Shown: positions 1-10,700 of the stretch, piece by piece
Layout: the number at the start of each line of letters is the position of its first letter
How positions within the stretch are numbered: position 1 is the stretch's first letter
From: RUG14223 sp051881075
GTDB lineage: Bacteria; Bacillota; Clostridia; Oscillospirales; Acutalibacteraceae
Direction of reading: 5' to 3'
DNA length: 64,000 bases
NCBI GenBank assembly: GCA_051881075.1
Contig: JBJEPE010000016.1
Location: forward strand, 18,800-82,799
Translations under genes and position numbers: made by a program
Notes under the pieces: generated by a model
The model's input: only the letters and a program-made list of their open reading frames with translations
Databases searched by the model: none
What the model was told of the DNA's origin: nothing

Positions 1-1
1 A

Positions 2-349
2 ACCATAGAACCTATGGTTGCGCCCATCATTACAACATTTATCTCTGTCATCGCTATAATAATTATGTTTATAGTTTTGAGGGTTGTACTCAACTTTTTA
101 GTTAAGCTTATTGAAAAAATACTCAGTGTGTTCATGCTTAAATTCGTTAATTCTGCGGCCGGCAGTGTAATCGGTGTTGTTGAGGGTATTATATTAGTTG
201 TTGTGCTGGCAGTTGTATTAAGAATAGCCGCATCTATAGTTACCGATATGCCGGCAATTTTATCAGCCGAATCCGTACAGAGTTCATTACTTTTCAGGTA
301 TTTGTATAATTTTGACTTCTTATATGATATTCAGAATTTGTTTGTATAA
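2..349 (+). CDS. CvpA family membrane protein, 5' end outside window
   Basis: The reading frame is open from the left edge of the window (codons from position 2), so only the C-terminal ~115 residues are present. It is very hydrophobic, with three apparent membrane segments. One is glycine-rich, just after FVNSAAGSVIGVVEG, a pattern typical of the second half of CvpA (colicin V production protein) homologues. CvpA proteins are usually about 160-200 residues, so roughly a third is missing. It ends 28 bases before pgsA and is probably co-transcribed with it. The family assignment rests on hydropathy and the Gly-spaced helix only. Other small polytopic membrane families are possible. Confidence 0.6.
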   Translation, partial: TIEPMVAPIITTFISVIAIIIMFIVLRVVLNFLVKLIEKILSVFMLKFVNSAAGSVIGVVEGIILVVVLAVVLRIAASIVTDMPAILSAESVQSSLLFRYLYNFDFLYDIQNLFV

Positions 350-377
350 TAGACGTGTTTTAAAAAGAGGTTTTTTG

Positions 378-986
378 ATGAATAGTAGGTCAAAATATTT
401 AAAAGAAAATTTAACGCTTGCCAACTTTTTATCTGCTATAAGAATGGTTTTGATAATACCGTTTGTATTATTTTTTAAGAGACAAGAGTACTTCTATGCG
501 GCAGCTATGCTTGTTTTATCGGGAATAAGCGACTTTTTTGACGGAATAGCTGCAAGAGCATTAAATCAAATTACGTCACTTGGAAAAATTCTTGATCCTA
601 TTGCGGATAAAATGACACTTATCACAGTACTTATATGTATATGTACTATGTTTCCCTCTGTTGTCTGCTTTGCTGTTATACTTATAATAAAAGACATACT
701 TATGCTTATTGGCGGAGCAGTTCTTATCAAGAAAAGAATTACTCCACCTGCTTCTAAGTGGTACGGTAAGGTAGGTACGGCGTTATTTTATTTTTCGGTA
801 ACGCTGCTTGTTGTTATGAAGATAATATTTAAGTATGAGGCAGGAACAGCTTTGCTTATTTCGCTTTTCAGCGTAACTACTGCGATGATGATTTTTGCAG
901 TAATCAAATATTTTATGATGTTTAAATCATTGATTAAAGAGTCAGGTAAGACTGTCAATGATAAGACAGTGAAAAAAGGAGAATAA
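378..986 (+). CDS. pgsA: CDP-diacylglycerol--glycerol-3-phosphate 3-phosphatidyltransferase
   Basis: Membrane enzyme that condenses CDP-diacylglycerol with glycerol-3-phosphate, the committed step to phosphatidylglycerol and cardiolipin. The CDP-alcohol phosphotransferase signature D-G-x2-A-R-x8-G-x3-D-x3-D is complete (from FFDGIAARA through GKILDPIADK), followed by several transmembrane helices; 202 residues, normal for PgsA. The ATG at 378 is preferred over an in-frame ATG at 312 because AGAGG precedes it at a good distance and the longer form would overlap the upstream gene. A cardiolipin synthase that would use its product is encoded at 33.8 kb. Confidence 0.92.
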   Translation: MNSRSKYLKENLTLANFLSAIRMVLIIPFVLFFKRQEYFYAAAMLVLSGISDFFDGIAARALNQITSLGKILDPIADKMTLITVLICICTMFPSVVCFAVILIIKDILMLIGGAVLIKKRITPPASKWYGKVGTALFYFSVTLLVVMKIIFKYEAGTALLISLFSVTTAMMIFAVIKYFMMFKSLIKESGKTVNDKTVKKGE

Positions 987-992
987 TTTTAT

Positions 993-3362
993 ATGCTTTG
1001 CTATATGTGCAATAAACGCCCGGCATCGGTTTTTATATCTAATGACAGCGGTTCACCTCAAACCAGAGGCTTGTGTATTTTTTGTGCAAAGAAAATGGGT
1101 ATTAAGCCTGTTAATGATATAATGGAGCAAATGGGAATTACTGATGAAAATCTTGAAAGCTTACAAGATCAGATAGATGAGATGATGGAAAACGGCGGCG
1201 CAGAGGAATTTCAGCAGGGACTTGCAGAAATGATGCAGAATGCCGATGCAATATCAATGCCGCTTACAGGTGATGACTTTGAAGAAAATGATGATAGTGA
1301 CGGCGACGATGACTTTAAAGCAGGCGGAGCCAGAGCTATCCCTAAGTCATTCTTAGAGAAGCTTTTCGGCGGTCAATCCGGCAATAGTGCAAAGAGTGAC
1401 GGTAAGTCAGGCTCTGCCGATGCAGCTAAGAAAAAAGAAAAGAAAAATAAGAACAGAAAACATCTTGATGCGTATTGCCGTAATCTTACCGAGAGAGCGG
1501 CTCAGGGTAAAATTGATAATATAATCGGACGTGACAGGGAGATTAGCCGTGTTATCCAGATATTAAGCCGCCGTACAAAGAATAATCCTTGCCTTATAGG
1601 TGAGCCCGGCGTAGGTAAAACCGCCATTGCCGAGGGTTTGGCATTAAAGATTTTCAGAGGCGACGTACCGTCAAGACTTAAAGATAAAGAGATATTCCTG
1701 CTTGACCTTGCTTCACTCATTGCAGGCACTCAGTTCAGGGGTCAGTTTGAAAGCCGTATTAAGGGTCTTACTGAAGAGGTCATCCATGCAGGTAATATAA
1801 TACTGTTTATAGATGAAGTCCATAATTTAGTAGGAACAGGCGATTCAGAGGGTACTATGAATGCCGCAAACATCCTGAAACCTGCTCTTTCAAGAGGAGA
1901 GATACAGGTAATAGGCGCTACTACATTCAACGAATACCGTAAGTATATCGAAAAAGACTCGGCTCTTGAACGACGCTTTCAACCTGTTACAATAAGCGAA
2001 CCGTCTATATCAGAAACCATAGAGGTTTTACAGGGAATTAAGGGCTATTATGAGGATTTCCACAGACTCAGCGTATCTGATAGCATAGTACGCAAGGCCG
2101 TAATCTTTTCCGAAAGATATATAACGGATCGTTTTCTGCCCGATAAGGCTATAGATTTGCTTGATGAAGCCTGCTCATGTGCGGCGCTACGCAATAAGGC
2201 TATGGAAGAGTACGATACACTTTCTAAGGACATAGTGGCTCTTGAAAACGATGAAAACGAGTTATCAGTTGCAGAAGAGATAGACTATGAGAAGCTTGCT
2301 AAGGTTCGCTCAGAGATAATGCGTAAGACCGAAAGGGTAGAGCAAATCAAGGATGATGCGCTTGGTCAAAATGTAACCGAGGATGATTTAGCACACGTTA
2401 TTGAGCTTTGGACAGGAATACCGGCTTCAAGAGTAAAGGAAAACGAGCTTAATAAGCTTGCAGGACTTGAAGAAAGATTAAATCAAAAAATAATAGGACA
2501 AAACGAAGCGGTAAAGGCGCTTGCATCATCTGTAAGACGCAGCAGAGTTCAGATAAGTCCACGCCGTCGCCCGGCATCATTTATATTTGTAGGGCCTACA
2601 GGCGTAGGCAAAACAGAGCTTGTAAAAGTACTTTCACAAGAATTATTTGATACTCCCGAAACGTTGATAAGACTTGATATGTCAGAGTTTATGGAAAAGC
2701 ACTCAGTATCAAGAATAATCGGTGCGCCTCCGGGATATGTGGGATATGACGAGGCAGGCCAAGTTACCGAAAAGGTACGCCGCCGTCCGTATTCTGTACT
2801 TTTATTTGATGAAATAGAAAAGGCACATCCCGATGTGCTGAATATACTTCTTCAGATACTTGACGAAGGTAAGGTAACGGATGCTCACGGTAAGAGAGTA
2901 AACTTTGAGAATACAGTTATTGTAATGACCTCCAATGCAGGCAGCGAAAAGCGTGAAAGCGCATTGGGATTTAATAAAACGCAGGATCAAGTTAATAAGG
3001 AGCGTGCTACTAAAGCGTTGTCTGAATTTTTGCGTCCTGAGTTCTTAAGCAGAGTTGATGAGATAATCGTATTCAACACTCTGTCTAAAGAAGATTACAA
3101 GGCTATTGCCTCACTTATGATCGATGAATATGTTCCGTCCCTTGCAGAGAAGGGGATAAGATTAACATACGATGAGGCCGCAACGGATTATCTTGCTGAA
3201 AAATCATATGGCGGTAAAAGCGGCGCAAGAGATCTTCGCAATAAAATTTGCAAAGAGGTAGAGGACAAGATAGCTAACGTTATTATTGAGAACGCAGATG
3301 GAGATATCTGCGGAATTCATGTAACGGCAAATGATAGCGGAATAGTACTGCAAACGCTGTAA
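993..3362 (+). CDS. clpE: ClpE-like ATP-dependent unfoldase (Clp ATPase with N-terminal zinc finger)
   Basis: HSP100/Clp class I AAA+ unfoldase, 789 residues. It begins with a treble-cleft-type zinc module (C3-x2-C6, C28-x2-C31) in place of the usual Clp N-domain, the arrangement of ClpE. An acidic and then lysine-rich linker (about residues 60-160) leads to AAA1 (Walker A GEPGVGKT at ~203-210, Walker B ILFIDEVHNL), a short coiled-coil M region (~400-460), AAA2 (GPTGVGKT at 534-541, Walker B LLFDEIEKA) and a C-terminal D2-small domain. A good RBS (AAAGGAG) lies 6 bases after pgsA ends. It presumably feeds substrates to ClpP, which is not in the window. No CtsR gene or obvious CtsR operator is adjacent. 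ClpC with a divergent N-terminus is the alternative name. Confidence 0.85.
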   Translation: MLCYMCNKRPASVFISNDSGSPQTRGLCIFCAKKMGIKPVNDIMEQMGITDENLESLQDQIDEMMENGGAEEFQQGLAEMMQNADAISMPLTGDDFEENDDSDGDDDFKAGGARAIPKSFLEKLFGGQSGNSAKSDGKSGSADAAKKKEKKNKNRKHLDAYCRNLTERAAQGKIDNIIGRDREISRVIQILSRRTKNNPCLIGEPGVGKTAIAEGLALKIFRGDVPSRLKDKEIFLLDLASLIAGTQFRGQFESRIKGLTEEVIHAGNIILFIDEVHNLVGTGDSEGTMNAANILKPALSRGEIQVIGATTFNEYRKYIEKDSALERRFQPVTISEPSISETIEVLQGIKGYYEDFHRLSVSDSIVRKAVIFSERYITDRFLPDKAIDLLDEACSCAALRNKAMEEYDTLSKDIVALENDENELSVAEEIDYEKLAKVRSEIMRKTERVEQIKDDALGQNVTEDDLAHVIELWTGIPASRVKENELNKLAGLEERLNQKIIGQNEAVKALASSVRRSRVQISPRRRPASFIFVGPTGVGKTELVKVLSQELFDTPETLIRLDMSEFMEKHSVSRIIGAPPGYVGYDEAGQVTEKVRRRPYSVLLFDEIEKAHPDVLNILLQILDEGKVTDAHGKRVNFENTVIVMTSNAGSEKRESALGFNKTQDQVNKERATKALSEFLRPEFLSRVDEIIVFNTLSKEDYKAIASLMIDEYVPSLAEKGIRLTYDEAATDYLAEKSYGGKSGARDLRNKICKEVEDKIANVIIENADGDICGIHVTANDSGIVLQTL

Positions 3363-3379
3363 ATTTAATGTACTTTACA

Positions 3380-3414
3380 GCCGCAAAAGCCTAGATTTTA
3401 TCGGATTTTGTGGC
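3380..3414 (+). terminator. hairpin between clpE and pheS
   Basis: CCGCAAAAGCC (3381) can pair with GGATTTTGTGG (3403) with one mismatch and one G-U pair around an AT-rich loop. No clear T-run follows, so this may be a weak terminator or a leader structure of pheST rather than a classical intrinsic terminator. Confidence 0.35.
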
Positions 3415-3477
3415 TTACATATAAATCTATTTAATACACCGCTTGCATGCGATGTGAAAAGGATGGTTAAAGAAAAA

Positions 3478-4506
3478 ATGATGGAAAATACTATTCAGGA
3501 AATACGCAGAGAGATAGAAGAGAAGATTGAAAGCTTTGATTCTTCTAAGGCTCTTTATGAGTTCAGAAAGACTTTCTTAGACAATAAAGAAGGCAAGATA
3601 TCACAGCTTATGAAGAATATGCGTGATGTACCCAAAGAGGAACGCCCTACTATGGGTAAGGTTATCAATGAAGTGAAGCAATGGGCCGTTTCAAGATTTG
3701 ATGAAATGGACGAGAAGATAAAAACTCTTGAGCTTAAAAGAAGAAATGAATCTGAGGCAATAGATGTTACTATGCCTGCACAGGTTCAAGAGGTAGGTGC
3801 ACTTCATCCTGATACATTGATAGTAAATGAGCTTATCGACATATTTGCCGGTATGGGCTTTGAGATTTACGAGGGTGCAGAGATTGAGAACGATTACTAC
3901 AATTTCACCGCACTTAATACTCCTAAGGATCACCCTGCACGTGATATGCAGGATACGTTCTATGTTTCAGAGGAGTTTTTACTTCGCACACAGACATCTG
4001 CCGGTCAGATTCATGTAATGGAGAATAAAAAGCCGCCTATAAAGATACTTTCACCGGGTAAGGTTTTCCGTTCTGACGATGACGCTACACATTCACCGAT
4101 GTTCTCACAGATGGAGGGCTTGGTTGTTGATAAAGGCATTTCCGTTTGTGACTTGCAGGGTATGCTTGATACTTTCTCAAAAAGTATATTCGGTGAGGGC
4201 GTAAGAACACGCCTGCGTCCGTCATATTTCCCATTTACCGAGCCGTCTGTTGAGGTTGACGTAAGCTGTTTTGAGTGCGGTGGCAAGGGCTGTAAGCTCT
4301 GTAAGGGAACCGGCTGGATAGAGGTTCTCGGCGCAGGTATGGTAAATCGCCGTGTACTGGAAAATTGCGGTATTGACCCTGATGTTTATTCCGGCTTTGC
4401 GTTCGGCATGGGCGTTGAGCGTATTGCAATGCTTAAGTACGGTATAAATAACATAAAGACTTTGTTTGAGTCTGACGTACGCTTTGCAAAGCAATTTAAA
4501 AGCTGA
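3478..4506 (+). CDS. pheS: phenylalanyl-tRNA synthetase alpha subunit
   Basis: Catalytic subunit of the alpha2beta2 PheRS, charging tRNA-Phe in the cytosol. An N-terminal coiled coil precedes the class II core, with motif 2 around KVFRSDDDATHSPMFSQMEG and motif 3 FGMGVERIAML near the C-terminus. It has a small CxxC-rich insert (CFECGGKGCKLCKGTGW) typical of bacterial PheS. The start is uncertain: GTG 3454, ATG 3463, ATG 3478 and ATG 3481 are all in frame, and none has an ideally spaced RBS. ATG 3478 gives the usual family N-terminus. pheT follows after 21 bases with its own RBS, so the two are an operon. Confidence 0.93.
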   Translation: MMENTIQEIRREIEEKIESFDSSKALYEFRKTFLDNKEGKISQLMKNMRDVPKEERPTMGKVINEVKQWAVSRFDEMDEKIKTLELKRRNESEAIDVTMPAQVQEVGALHPDTLIVNELIDIFAGMGFEIYEGAEIENDYYNFTALNTPKDHPARDMQDTFYVSEEFLLRTQTSAGQIHVMENKKPPIKILSPGKVFRSDDDATHSPMFSQMEGLVVDKGISVCDLQGMLDTFSKSIFGEGVRTRLRPSYFPFTEPSVEVDVSCFECGGKGCKLCKGTGWIEVLGAGMVNRRVLENCGIDPDVYSGFAFGMGVERIAMLKYGINNIKTLFESDVRFAKQFKS

Positions 4507-4527
4507 TAAGAGAAGGGAGATATTACA

Positions 4528-6945
4528 ATGCTTGCACCATTAAGTTGGCTTAAAGATTATGTAGATATAGATGTATCAGCCAAAGAGCTTGAAAGATTGC
4601 TCTTTTCGGTTGGTTTTGAGGTTGAGGAGCTTATTGAGCTTGGAAAGGATATTTCGGGTGTTGTTGTAGGCGAGGTAAAAACTTGTGAGCTTATACCTGA
4701 TACTCATATCCATATTTGTACGGTTGACTGCGGCGATAAGGGAGAATTTCAGATTTGTTGCGGTGCCGATAATGTAGCCGTTGGCGGTAAATACCCTGTT
4801 GCACTTGTAGGCGCTACCGTATATGCCACGGCTAAGGATCATGTCACCATAGAGGGTGTTATGACTATTAAAAAGGGCAAACTCAGGGGTGTTGAGTCTA
4901 ACGGTATGCTTTGCTCCGGCGTTGAGATCGGTCTTAACGAGGATCTTTATCCCGGCGCAGGATATTGCGGATTGCTCGTATTGCCTGAGGACACCCCTGT
5001 AGGTGCGGACGTAAAGCCTATAGTTGGCTTGGATGACTATATATTTGATATCAGCATTACCGCTAACCGCCCCGACTGCCAGAGTATAATAGGTATTGCC
5101 CGTGAGGTAGCGGCTGTGCTTAAAAAGCCGTTTAAAATGCCTGCTCTTGACTACACAGAGGACGGTAAAGATATCGACTTTGAAATAACCGTAAAAGCAC
5201 CCGATATTTGCCCAAGATATATCGGACATTATGTTTCAGATATAAAGATTTCCGAATCTCCGGCTTGGATGAAGCGCAGACTTTCGCTTGTGGGCATAAA
5301 TTCTATTTCTAACATAGTAGATATTACAAACTATGTCCTCAAGGAATTTGGACAGCCTATGCACGCTTTTGACTTAAACGACCTTGAAAATTCGGAAATA
5401 GTTGTAAGGCGTGCGGAAAATAAAGAAAAAATCGTTACTCTTGACGATAAAGAATTTGAGCTTAATGACAGCAATCTTGTTATTTGTGACGGCAATAAGC
5501 CCGTTGCGTTGGCAGGTATAATGGGCGGTCTTAACTCAGAGATAAAGAATACGACTACCGATGTTATGTTTGAGTCTGCAAAGTTTGCAAGAGATAATGT
5601 TAGAAAAACATCACGTATGCTCGGTCAAAGCTCAGATTCCAGCGCACGCTTTGAAAAGGGTGTTGATGAATATACAACTCAATTAGGTATGCAGCGTGCC
5701 TTGCACCTTGTTTGTGAGCTTGAATGCGGTAAGGTTTCACACTTCCACAAGGATGTAAATACCGGCAACAGTGTTGATCCTAAGCCGCTTACGGTAAGCA
5801 TAGCTAAGATGAACGAGCTTCTCGGTATTGAAGTACCGCAGGCGGAGATAATCAAGAACCTTGCGGCACTCGGCTTTGAGCCAAGCATAAATGGTGATGA
5901 GCTTAACGTTATGGTACCTGCTTATCGTGAAGATATTGATAATCATGTACAGGATATAACCGAAGAGGTTATACGTTCATACGGATATGATCATATTGTA
6001 CCTAGGTTTTTAAATAACGCACAGGTTACTTGTGGCGGAAGAAGCGAATCTCAAAAGTTATTGCTTAAGATAAAAGAAACACTTTGCAAGCAAGGATACT
6101 TTGAGTCAATGTTCTACTCATTCTTCTCACCTAAGGATCTTGACATGATACATTTGCCTGAGGATGCCGCCGAGAGAAAGGCTATACGTATATTAAATCC
6201 TATAAGTGAGGATCTTTCACTTATGAGAACTACTCTTGCGCCGTCAATGATAAACGCAGTAGTTCGTAATTTACGCAGAGGTAATATGGCAGGTAGATTT
6301 TTTGAAACAGCCTCCGTATTTATTGCAGATAAGCTTCCTCTTGAAAGTTATCCTGATGAGCATATGATGCTTTGCATAGGTGCTTTTGGCGAGAATGAAA
6401 ACTTCTTTACTGTTAAGGGCGCACTTGAGGCACTTGCTGAATCGTTAAAGATCAAGCTAACATATGAAAGAGATACTAAGACATTCTTACATCCGGGTAT
6501 GACTGCTAAGGTAAGCTGTAACGGTGAAGAGATAGGTTATATAGGCCGTCTTGCTTATGATGTTTGCGATGAGCTTGCTATTGAAAAGCCGGTATTCATC
6601 AGCGAAATCGACTTAGTAAAGTTGGTTAGCTTTACAAAAAATCAGATATCCTATAAGCCAATATCCAAGTTTAAGGATGAGGTAAGAGATTTAGCACTTG
6701 TTGCGGATGACGCTGTAACCTGTAGTTCGGTTGAGGATGCTATTGCATCATCATGCAAGTATATTACATCAGTTAAACTGTTTGACGTTTACAGCGGTAT
6801 ACAAATCGGTAAGGGCAAAAAGAGTATGGCATTCAAGATTGTATTTACTCCTGAGGACCATGAATTTACCGGTGATGAGATAGACAAGTACGTTCAAAAG
6901 ATATTGAAGAAGCTTTCATATACTTTGAATATTGAAATGCGCTGA
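4528..6945 (+). CDS. pheT: phenylalanyl-tRNA synthetase beta subunit
   Basis: 805 residues, the standard length of bacterial PheT. Visible modules are an N-terminal domain (MLAPLSWLKDYVDID), an EMAP-like tRNA-binding domain (~40-150), the B3/B4 editing domain (~210-390), a B5 DNA-binding-like fold (~410-480), a catalytic-like core and a C-terminal anticodon-binding (FDX-ACB) domain from ~710 (KFKDEVRDLALV). It assembles with PheS and hydrolyses mischarged Tyr-tRNA-Phe. RBS GAAGGGAG precedes the ATG. A strong hairpin 40 bases downstream probably ends the pheST transcript. Confidence 0.95.
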   Translation: MLAPLSWLKDYVDIDVSAKELERLLFSVGFEVEELIELGKDISGVVVGEVKTCELIPDTHIHICTVDCGDKGEFQICCGADNVAVGGKYPVALVGATVYATAKDHVTIEGVMTIKKGKLRGVESNGMLCSGVEIGLNEDLYPGAGYCGLLVLPEDTPVGADVKPIVGLDDYIFDISITANRPDCQSIIGIAREVAAVLKKPFKMPALDYTEDGKDIDFEITVKAPDICPRYIGHYVSDIKISESPAWMKRRLSLVGINSISNIVDITNYVLKEFGQPMHAFDLNDLENSEIVVRRAENKEKIVTLDDKEFELNDSNLVICDGNKPVALAGIMGGLNSEIKNTTTDVMFESAKFARDNVRKTSRMLGQSSDSSARFEKGVDEYTTQLGMQRALHLVCELECGKVSHFHKDVNTGNSVDPKPLTVSIAKMNELLGIEVPQAEIIKNLAALGFEPSINGDELNVMVPAYREDIDNHVQDITEEVIRSYGYDHIVPRFLNNAQVTCGGRSESQKLLLKIKETLCKQGYFESMFYSFFSPKDLDMIHLPEDAAERKAIRILNPISEDLSLMRTTLAPSMINAVVRNLRRGNMAGRFFETASVFIADKLPLESYPDEHMMLCIGAFGENENFFTVKGALEALAESLKIKLTYERDTKTFLHPGMTAKVSCNGEEIGYIGRLAYDVCDELAIEKPVFISEIDLVKLVSFTKNQISYKPISKFKDEVRDLALVADDAVTCSSVEDAIASSCKYITSVKLFDVYSGIQIGKGKKSMAFKIVFTPEDHEFTGDEIDKYVQKILKKLSYTLNIEMR

Positions 6946-6983
6946 TTTTGATTAATATTATAAAAAAATACCGTGTTATAAAA

Positions 6984-7014
6984 TAGCCGCCTCTGCGTTT
7001 TGCAGGGGCGGCTA
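6984..7014 (+). terminator. intrinsic terminator-like hairpin after pheT
   Basis: TAGCCGCCTCTGC pairs with GCAGGGGCGGCTA (13 bp, one G-U) around a GTTTT loop. It is the most GC-rich stem in the spacer and sits just after pheT and before the island. It lacks a long T-tract, so efficiency is uncertain. Confidence 0.6.
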
Positions 7015-7111
7015 CTGTCAATCATTAATATTTATCGTCCGGCCAGCCGGATATGATATGTATATTTACTATTTACTCATTCAAAAACCCTGTCCCGGAA
7101 ATAAATACCTC

Positions 7112-7140
7112 TTGCATTTTCTATATGCTTGTGTTATAAT
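7112..7140 (+). promoter_or_regulatory. sigma-A-type promoter of the tetR island
   Basis: TTGCAT, a 17-base spacer, then a perfect TATAAT, 36 bases before the chosen tetR start. Immediately downstream (7138-7160) is an imperfect inverted repeat built on TTAATCAATC/CAGTTAA. This is a plausible autoregulatory TetR operator because it would overlap the transcription start. Confidence 0.6.
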
Positions 7141-7176
7141 TAATCAATCAATCAGTTAATGAAAAGAAGTGGTGAG

Positions 7177-7779
7177 ATGCGAGTAAGAAACGAAGAAGAA
7201 TACCAACGCAAGAAAAACGAGCTTATGGAAAAATGCTATGAGTGCTACGCAGAGCACGGGCTGGGCGCTGTCGGCATTAAGGGCCTTGCCGAGGCGTGTG
7301 GCTGTACCTCCGCAAACCTGTATACCTATTTTGCTGATTTGGATGATCTGATTGTCCAATCCACGGCCTACTGCATGAGTAAGGTAGAAGATGATTTTAT
7401 GGCGAAGGCGCCCACGGATATTGAGGAACTATGGCGGTTCATTGACGAGATACCGTACTGGACGGCAAGAAAGCACGGAAAGAAATACCGGCTTATGTAT
7501 CAGGTATACACCCATCCCAAGTATTTTTCCCATGGCAAGGATTTCTTTGAGGGCGTTAACCGGAGGTATTCCGAATATGCCGCGGAGCTGGAAAGCAAAA
7601 TCGAAATTCCGAAAGACATTATCACACCTTTGATTTTCATTTTGATCCGCGCCTGTGTCCACTATGCGCTGTTCGAGGATGAATTCTATCTTCAAGTGCA
7701 GCTAAGTGTTCTGAAGAAAGGCATCGCACTGTATTTGTCCCAAAAGGACTACTTATTAAAGGAGGAAAAACCATTATGA
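7177..7779 (+). CDS. TetR/AcrR family transcriptional regulator
   Basis: 200-residue regulator with an N-terminal helix-turn-helix: GIKGLAEACGCTSANLYTYF fits the TetR signature (recognition helix then YxYF). The C-terminal ligand domain is all-helical and unlike any I recognise. In-frame starts are ATG 7159 and ATG 7177; the second leaves a more normal leader after the -10 box. It ends by the 4-base ATGA overlap with the giant surface protein gene, so the two are translationally coupled and it probably controls that gene and itself. Codon use (GCC, CTG, ATC) is richer in G+C than in flanking genes, suggesting the pair arrived together by transfer. The inducer is unknown. Confidence 0.85.
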   Translation: MRVRNEEEYQRKKNELMEKCYECYAEHGLGAVGIKGLAEACGCTSANLYTYFADLDDLIVQSTAYCMSKVEDDFMAKAPTDIEELWRFIDEIPYWTARKHGKKYRLMYQVYTHPKYFSHGKDFFEGVNRRYSEYAAELESKIEIPKDIITPLIFILIRACVHYALFEDEFYLQVQLSVLKKGIALYLSQKDYLLKEEKPL

Positions 7780-10700
7780 AAAAAAGAATAATTGCACTCG
7801 CCCTTAGCGTGTATATGCTGCTGAGCCTGATTCTGACGCAGGCATTGGCGGATACGATTCCCATACTGCCCTTTTATCCGAATGCCGATGCAGGAAATGG
7901 CTACAATTCCACGGCAAGCGGTGAGACCATATTTAACGATATGCTGAATCAGGCGGCGCCGGGGTCTTTCTCCGACGACACCCTGACGCCCTACGGCACC
8001 CAAAAGGGAGAAGCGTTTACCCTGCTTGAGAAGGCGGAAATTTTTGAATATGCAGCCGATGGCGGCACATCGTATGCTCCGACTTTTTACGATAATCTGA
8101 CAACAGGCTCTTCGTTGGGATACAGCACGGCTTCCCTGGTGAATGCTGACAAGCTTCCCGCATTGTACTTTGCCAAGGGCGTGGCGTTTGACGCTACCGG
8201 CTCCGGCCGCAGGGATCACGTGGCAATCGTGGGATACAGAAAAGAGGCCACCGGCGTCATCGGTGCCTCTGCATGGCTGTACGTCATCAATGCCGAAACA
8301 AAAGAAGTGGTAGATAATAAGATCCTCCAGAGCAGCGAGGCGCTGTCTGCTCTTTTAGCGAACCTTACCGTTGTAGACTCCAACAACCTTCTTCAGATCA
8401 CCGCGGGTGACTATAACGGCGACGGTAAAGACAGCCTTGTCATCTACTCCGTCACCGATATGTTCGAATACACGTACGGAAAAGGCAATTGTGAGCTTAT
8501 TCACGGTCATGTGGCGGGCCGGGGTAATAGTGATAGTTATGACATAATTTCCAAATACCTGCATACCGAATACAATTATACATCCATAGACAATATCGAC
8601 AGCGCGGTAAAGAACCGGCTCTGCACGTCTCTTGCCAGCGGCGACGTGAACGGCGACGGCATTGACGACCTGGTCGTGATCTCGTATACGGCAGCGGCTG
8701 ACGGCAAATATGTTAAATCTACTTCTCCCGACTATAATTTCCCCGGCACCTGCTTACCCCAGCTTTCCGTCGGTTATGGCGAGCGGGACGCCGAAAAAAC
8801 GGTAGCCGATCTTTCCATCGACACAGAGTCTGTCTGCCAGGAGAACGCTCAATATCCGGAAAGAATCGATACCATGGCCTATCCCGACATTGCCATCGGT
8901 GATATCGACGGCGACGGCAAAAATGAGATCATCGCTGCCGGATACAACAACGTACCTTTAAGGGCCTCCTATGAGGGTATGTACCTCGCGGACAATGATG
9001 ACGACGTTGGGAACCTAGCCTTTGGAAAGTATGCAGTTACCTATGCGTACTATGAAACCAGCGGTGCGGGCAAGCTGCATCGTTCCGGAAAAATCCGGAC
9101 GCTGGCGAAGGATGGTGCTGTTAGCCCCATTACCAAGGGCGACAGCCTGCGTGAGACAGAGGACCTTTGCCAGCAGTTTTCCGTGGAATGTGTGGCGCTG
9201 GATGGCCTGCACAGCCAGGAATACGTATTCCTGAGCGGCTGGTTCTATTATATGGACAGCAACGGAGATCTTAAGAAAATCAGCGGAAATGAGAGCCCCG
9301 GCAATCCTTTCAAAACGCTTACAACGAAAATTGACGGTACCGATGTGGATGAAGTATATATTCACAGCGCATCGGTAGGTAACGTGTTTGGCAGCGATAA
9401 AGACGAAGAAGCCATTACCCTTGTGATCGGCTATAAGAAGCATACCAATCCGAATGAGGAAGGCTCTTACTATTTCAAGCAATACGTATTTTGGAACGGA
9501 TCTTCTTCCGGGACAGAAAAAACGGTAAAATTCGCTACCCTCGGCGATGAAACCCGTCCCATGAAGATGCTGAACAAATTAGATGGCTCTACGAAGTTTG
9601 TAACCGGGAAGAATAACAGCCTGAGTATGCTGCTGCTCACGGTGGATTACGGCAACGACAGCGTGGTAGCCAAGTACTCCGGCAAGGCATATGCCTACAC
9701 GGACCCCACCGTGGTGGCGTTTTTGCAGGCAGCTCCCTATTTCTCTGAGATGGAAGCCGGCAATAACTCCACCCAGTACAGCTATTCGGAAAGTTACCGC
9801 GTCTCCAACGGTACATCCACAGAGGTGTCCTACGACGTGGGCTTTGCCATGGAAGTCGAAGTCGGACCCATAACGGCGGGCATGGATACCGGTTTTGCTT
9901 ACGAGCTGAACCAGGAGTTTGTCAACAGCATCGATAAGACCTATACAACGACGTTTGAAGCCAACGACCAGAACCTGGTGATCCTGCGGCAGACACTGTT
10001 GTATTACTATGCCTACGACATAGCGGATTATAACCCGGATACCAAAGAGTACGAGTTTGTCGAGAACGCCATGGTCGTCTCCGCTCCGCAGTACCCCGTG
10101 CTCACGTCGCTTTCCATGGATCAGTACAACGAACTTGCCGCTGCGTATAACAAGAAGGTTGAAGAAAGCACAGACAGCAACGTTGATAAAACGCACAAAA
10201 TGGATTTGATCACCGATGAGCTGAAGGAAAAGTACTTCCTGAATAACGAGGGCAACCCCTTCGCTTACGCGAGTGACGCCTCCGACTATACATACAACGG
10301 GATCCCCGGTTGGGATCTGAGTGAGGCGAGTGTGGGCGGCACCGATACCTGGATGAAGCTCTCCTACGCAGGCGGCACCCAGACCCAGACCTATTCCGTT
10401 ACGCTGGAAGAGGAAAAGACCAAATCTGTTGCCGAGGGCTGCTTTGTCAATACGACGCTGATGGCAGGCGGAGGCGCTTTCGGCTTCAGCGCCTATGCGG
10501 GCGCTACCGCGGGCTATGAACGCCTGGAGGGCGAATCTATCTCCACGGCATCCATGACCAGCACCGAAACGTCGGGTACGGTTCAGAACCTCACTTCCGA
10601 TCTGTACTACTACGGCTTTGACTGGAAGCTGATCGGTTGGAAGACCGACGACCTGTTTGCGGGAGTTCCCTTTTTGGGGTATGCCGTCAAGAACCAGAAG

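Noticed and set aside
3363..3477. T-box leader for pheST
   Set aside because: The spacer is about 90-115 bases, too short for a full T-box, and no T-box sequence was seen; only a simple hairpin.
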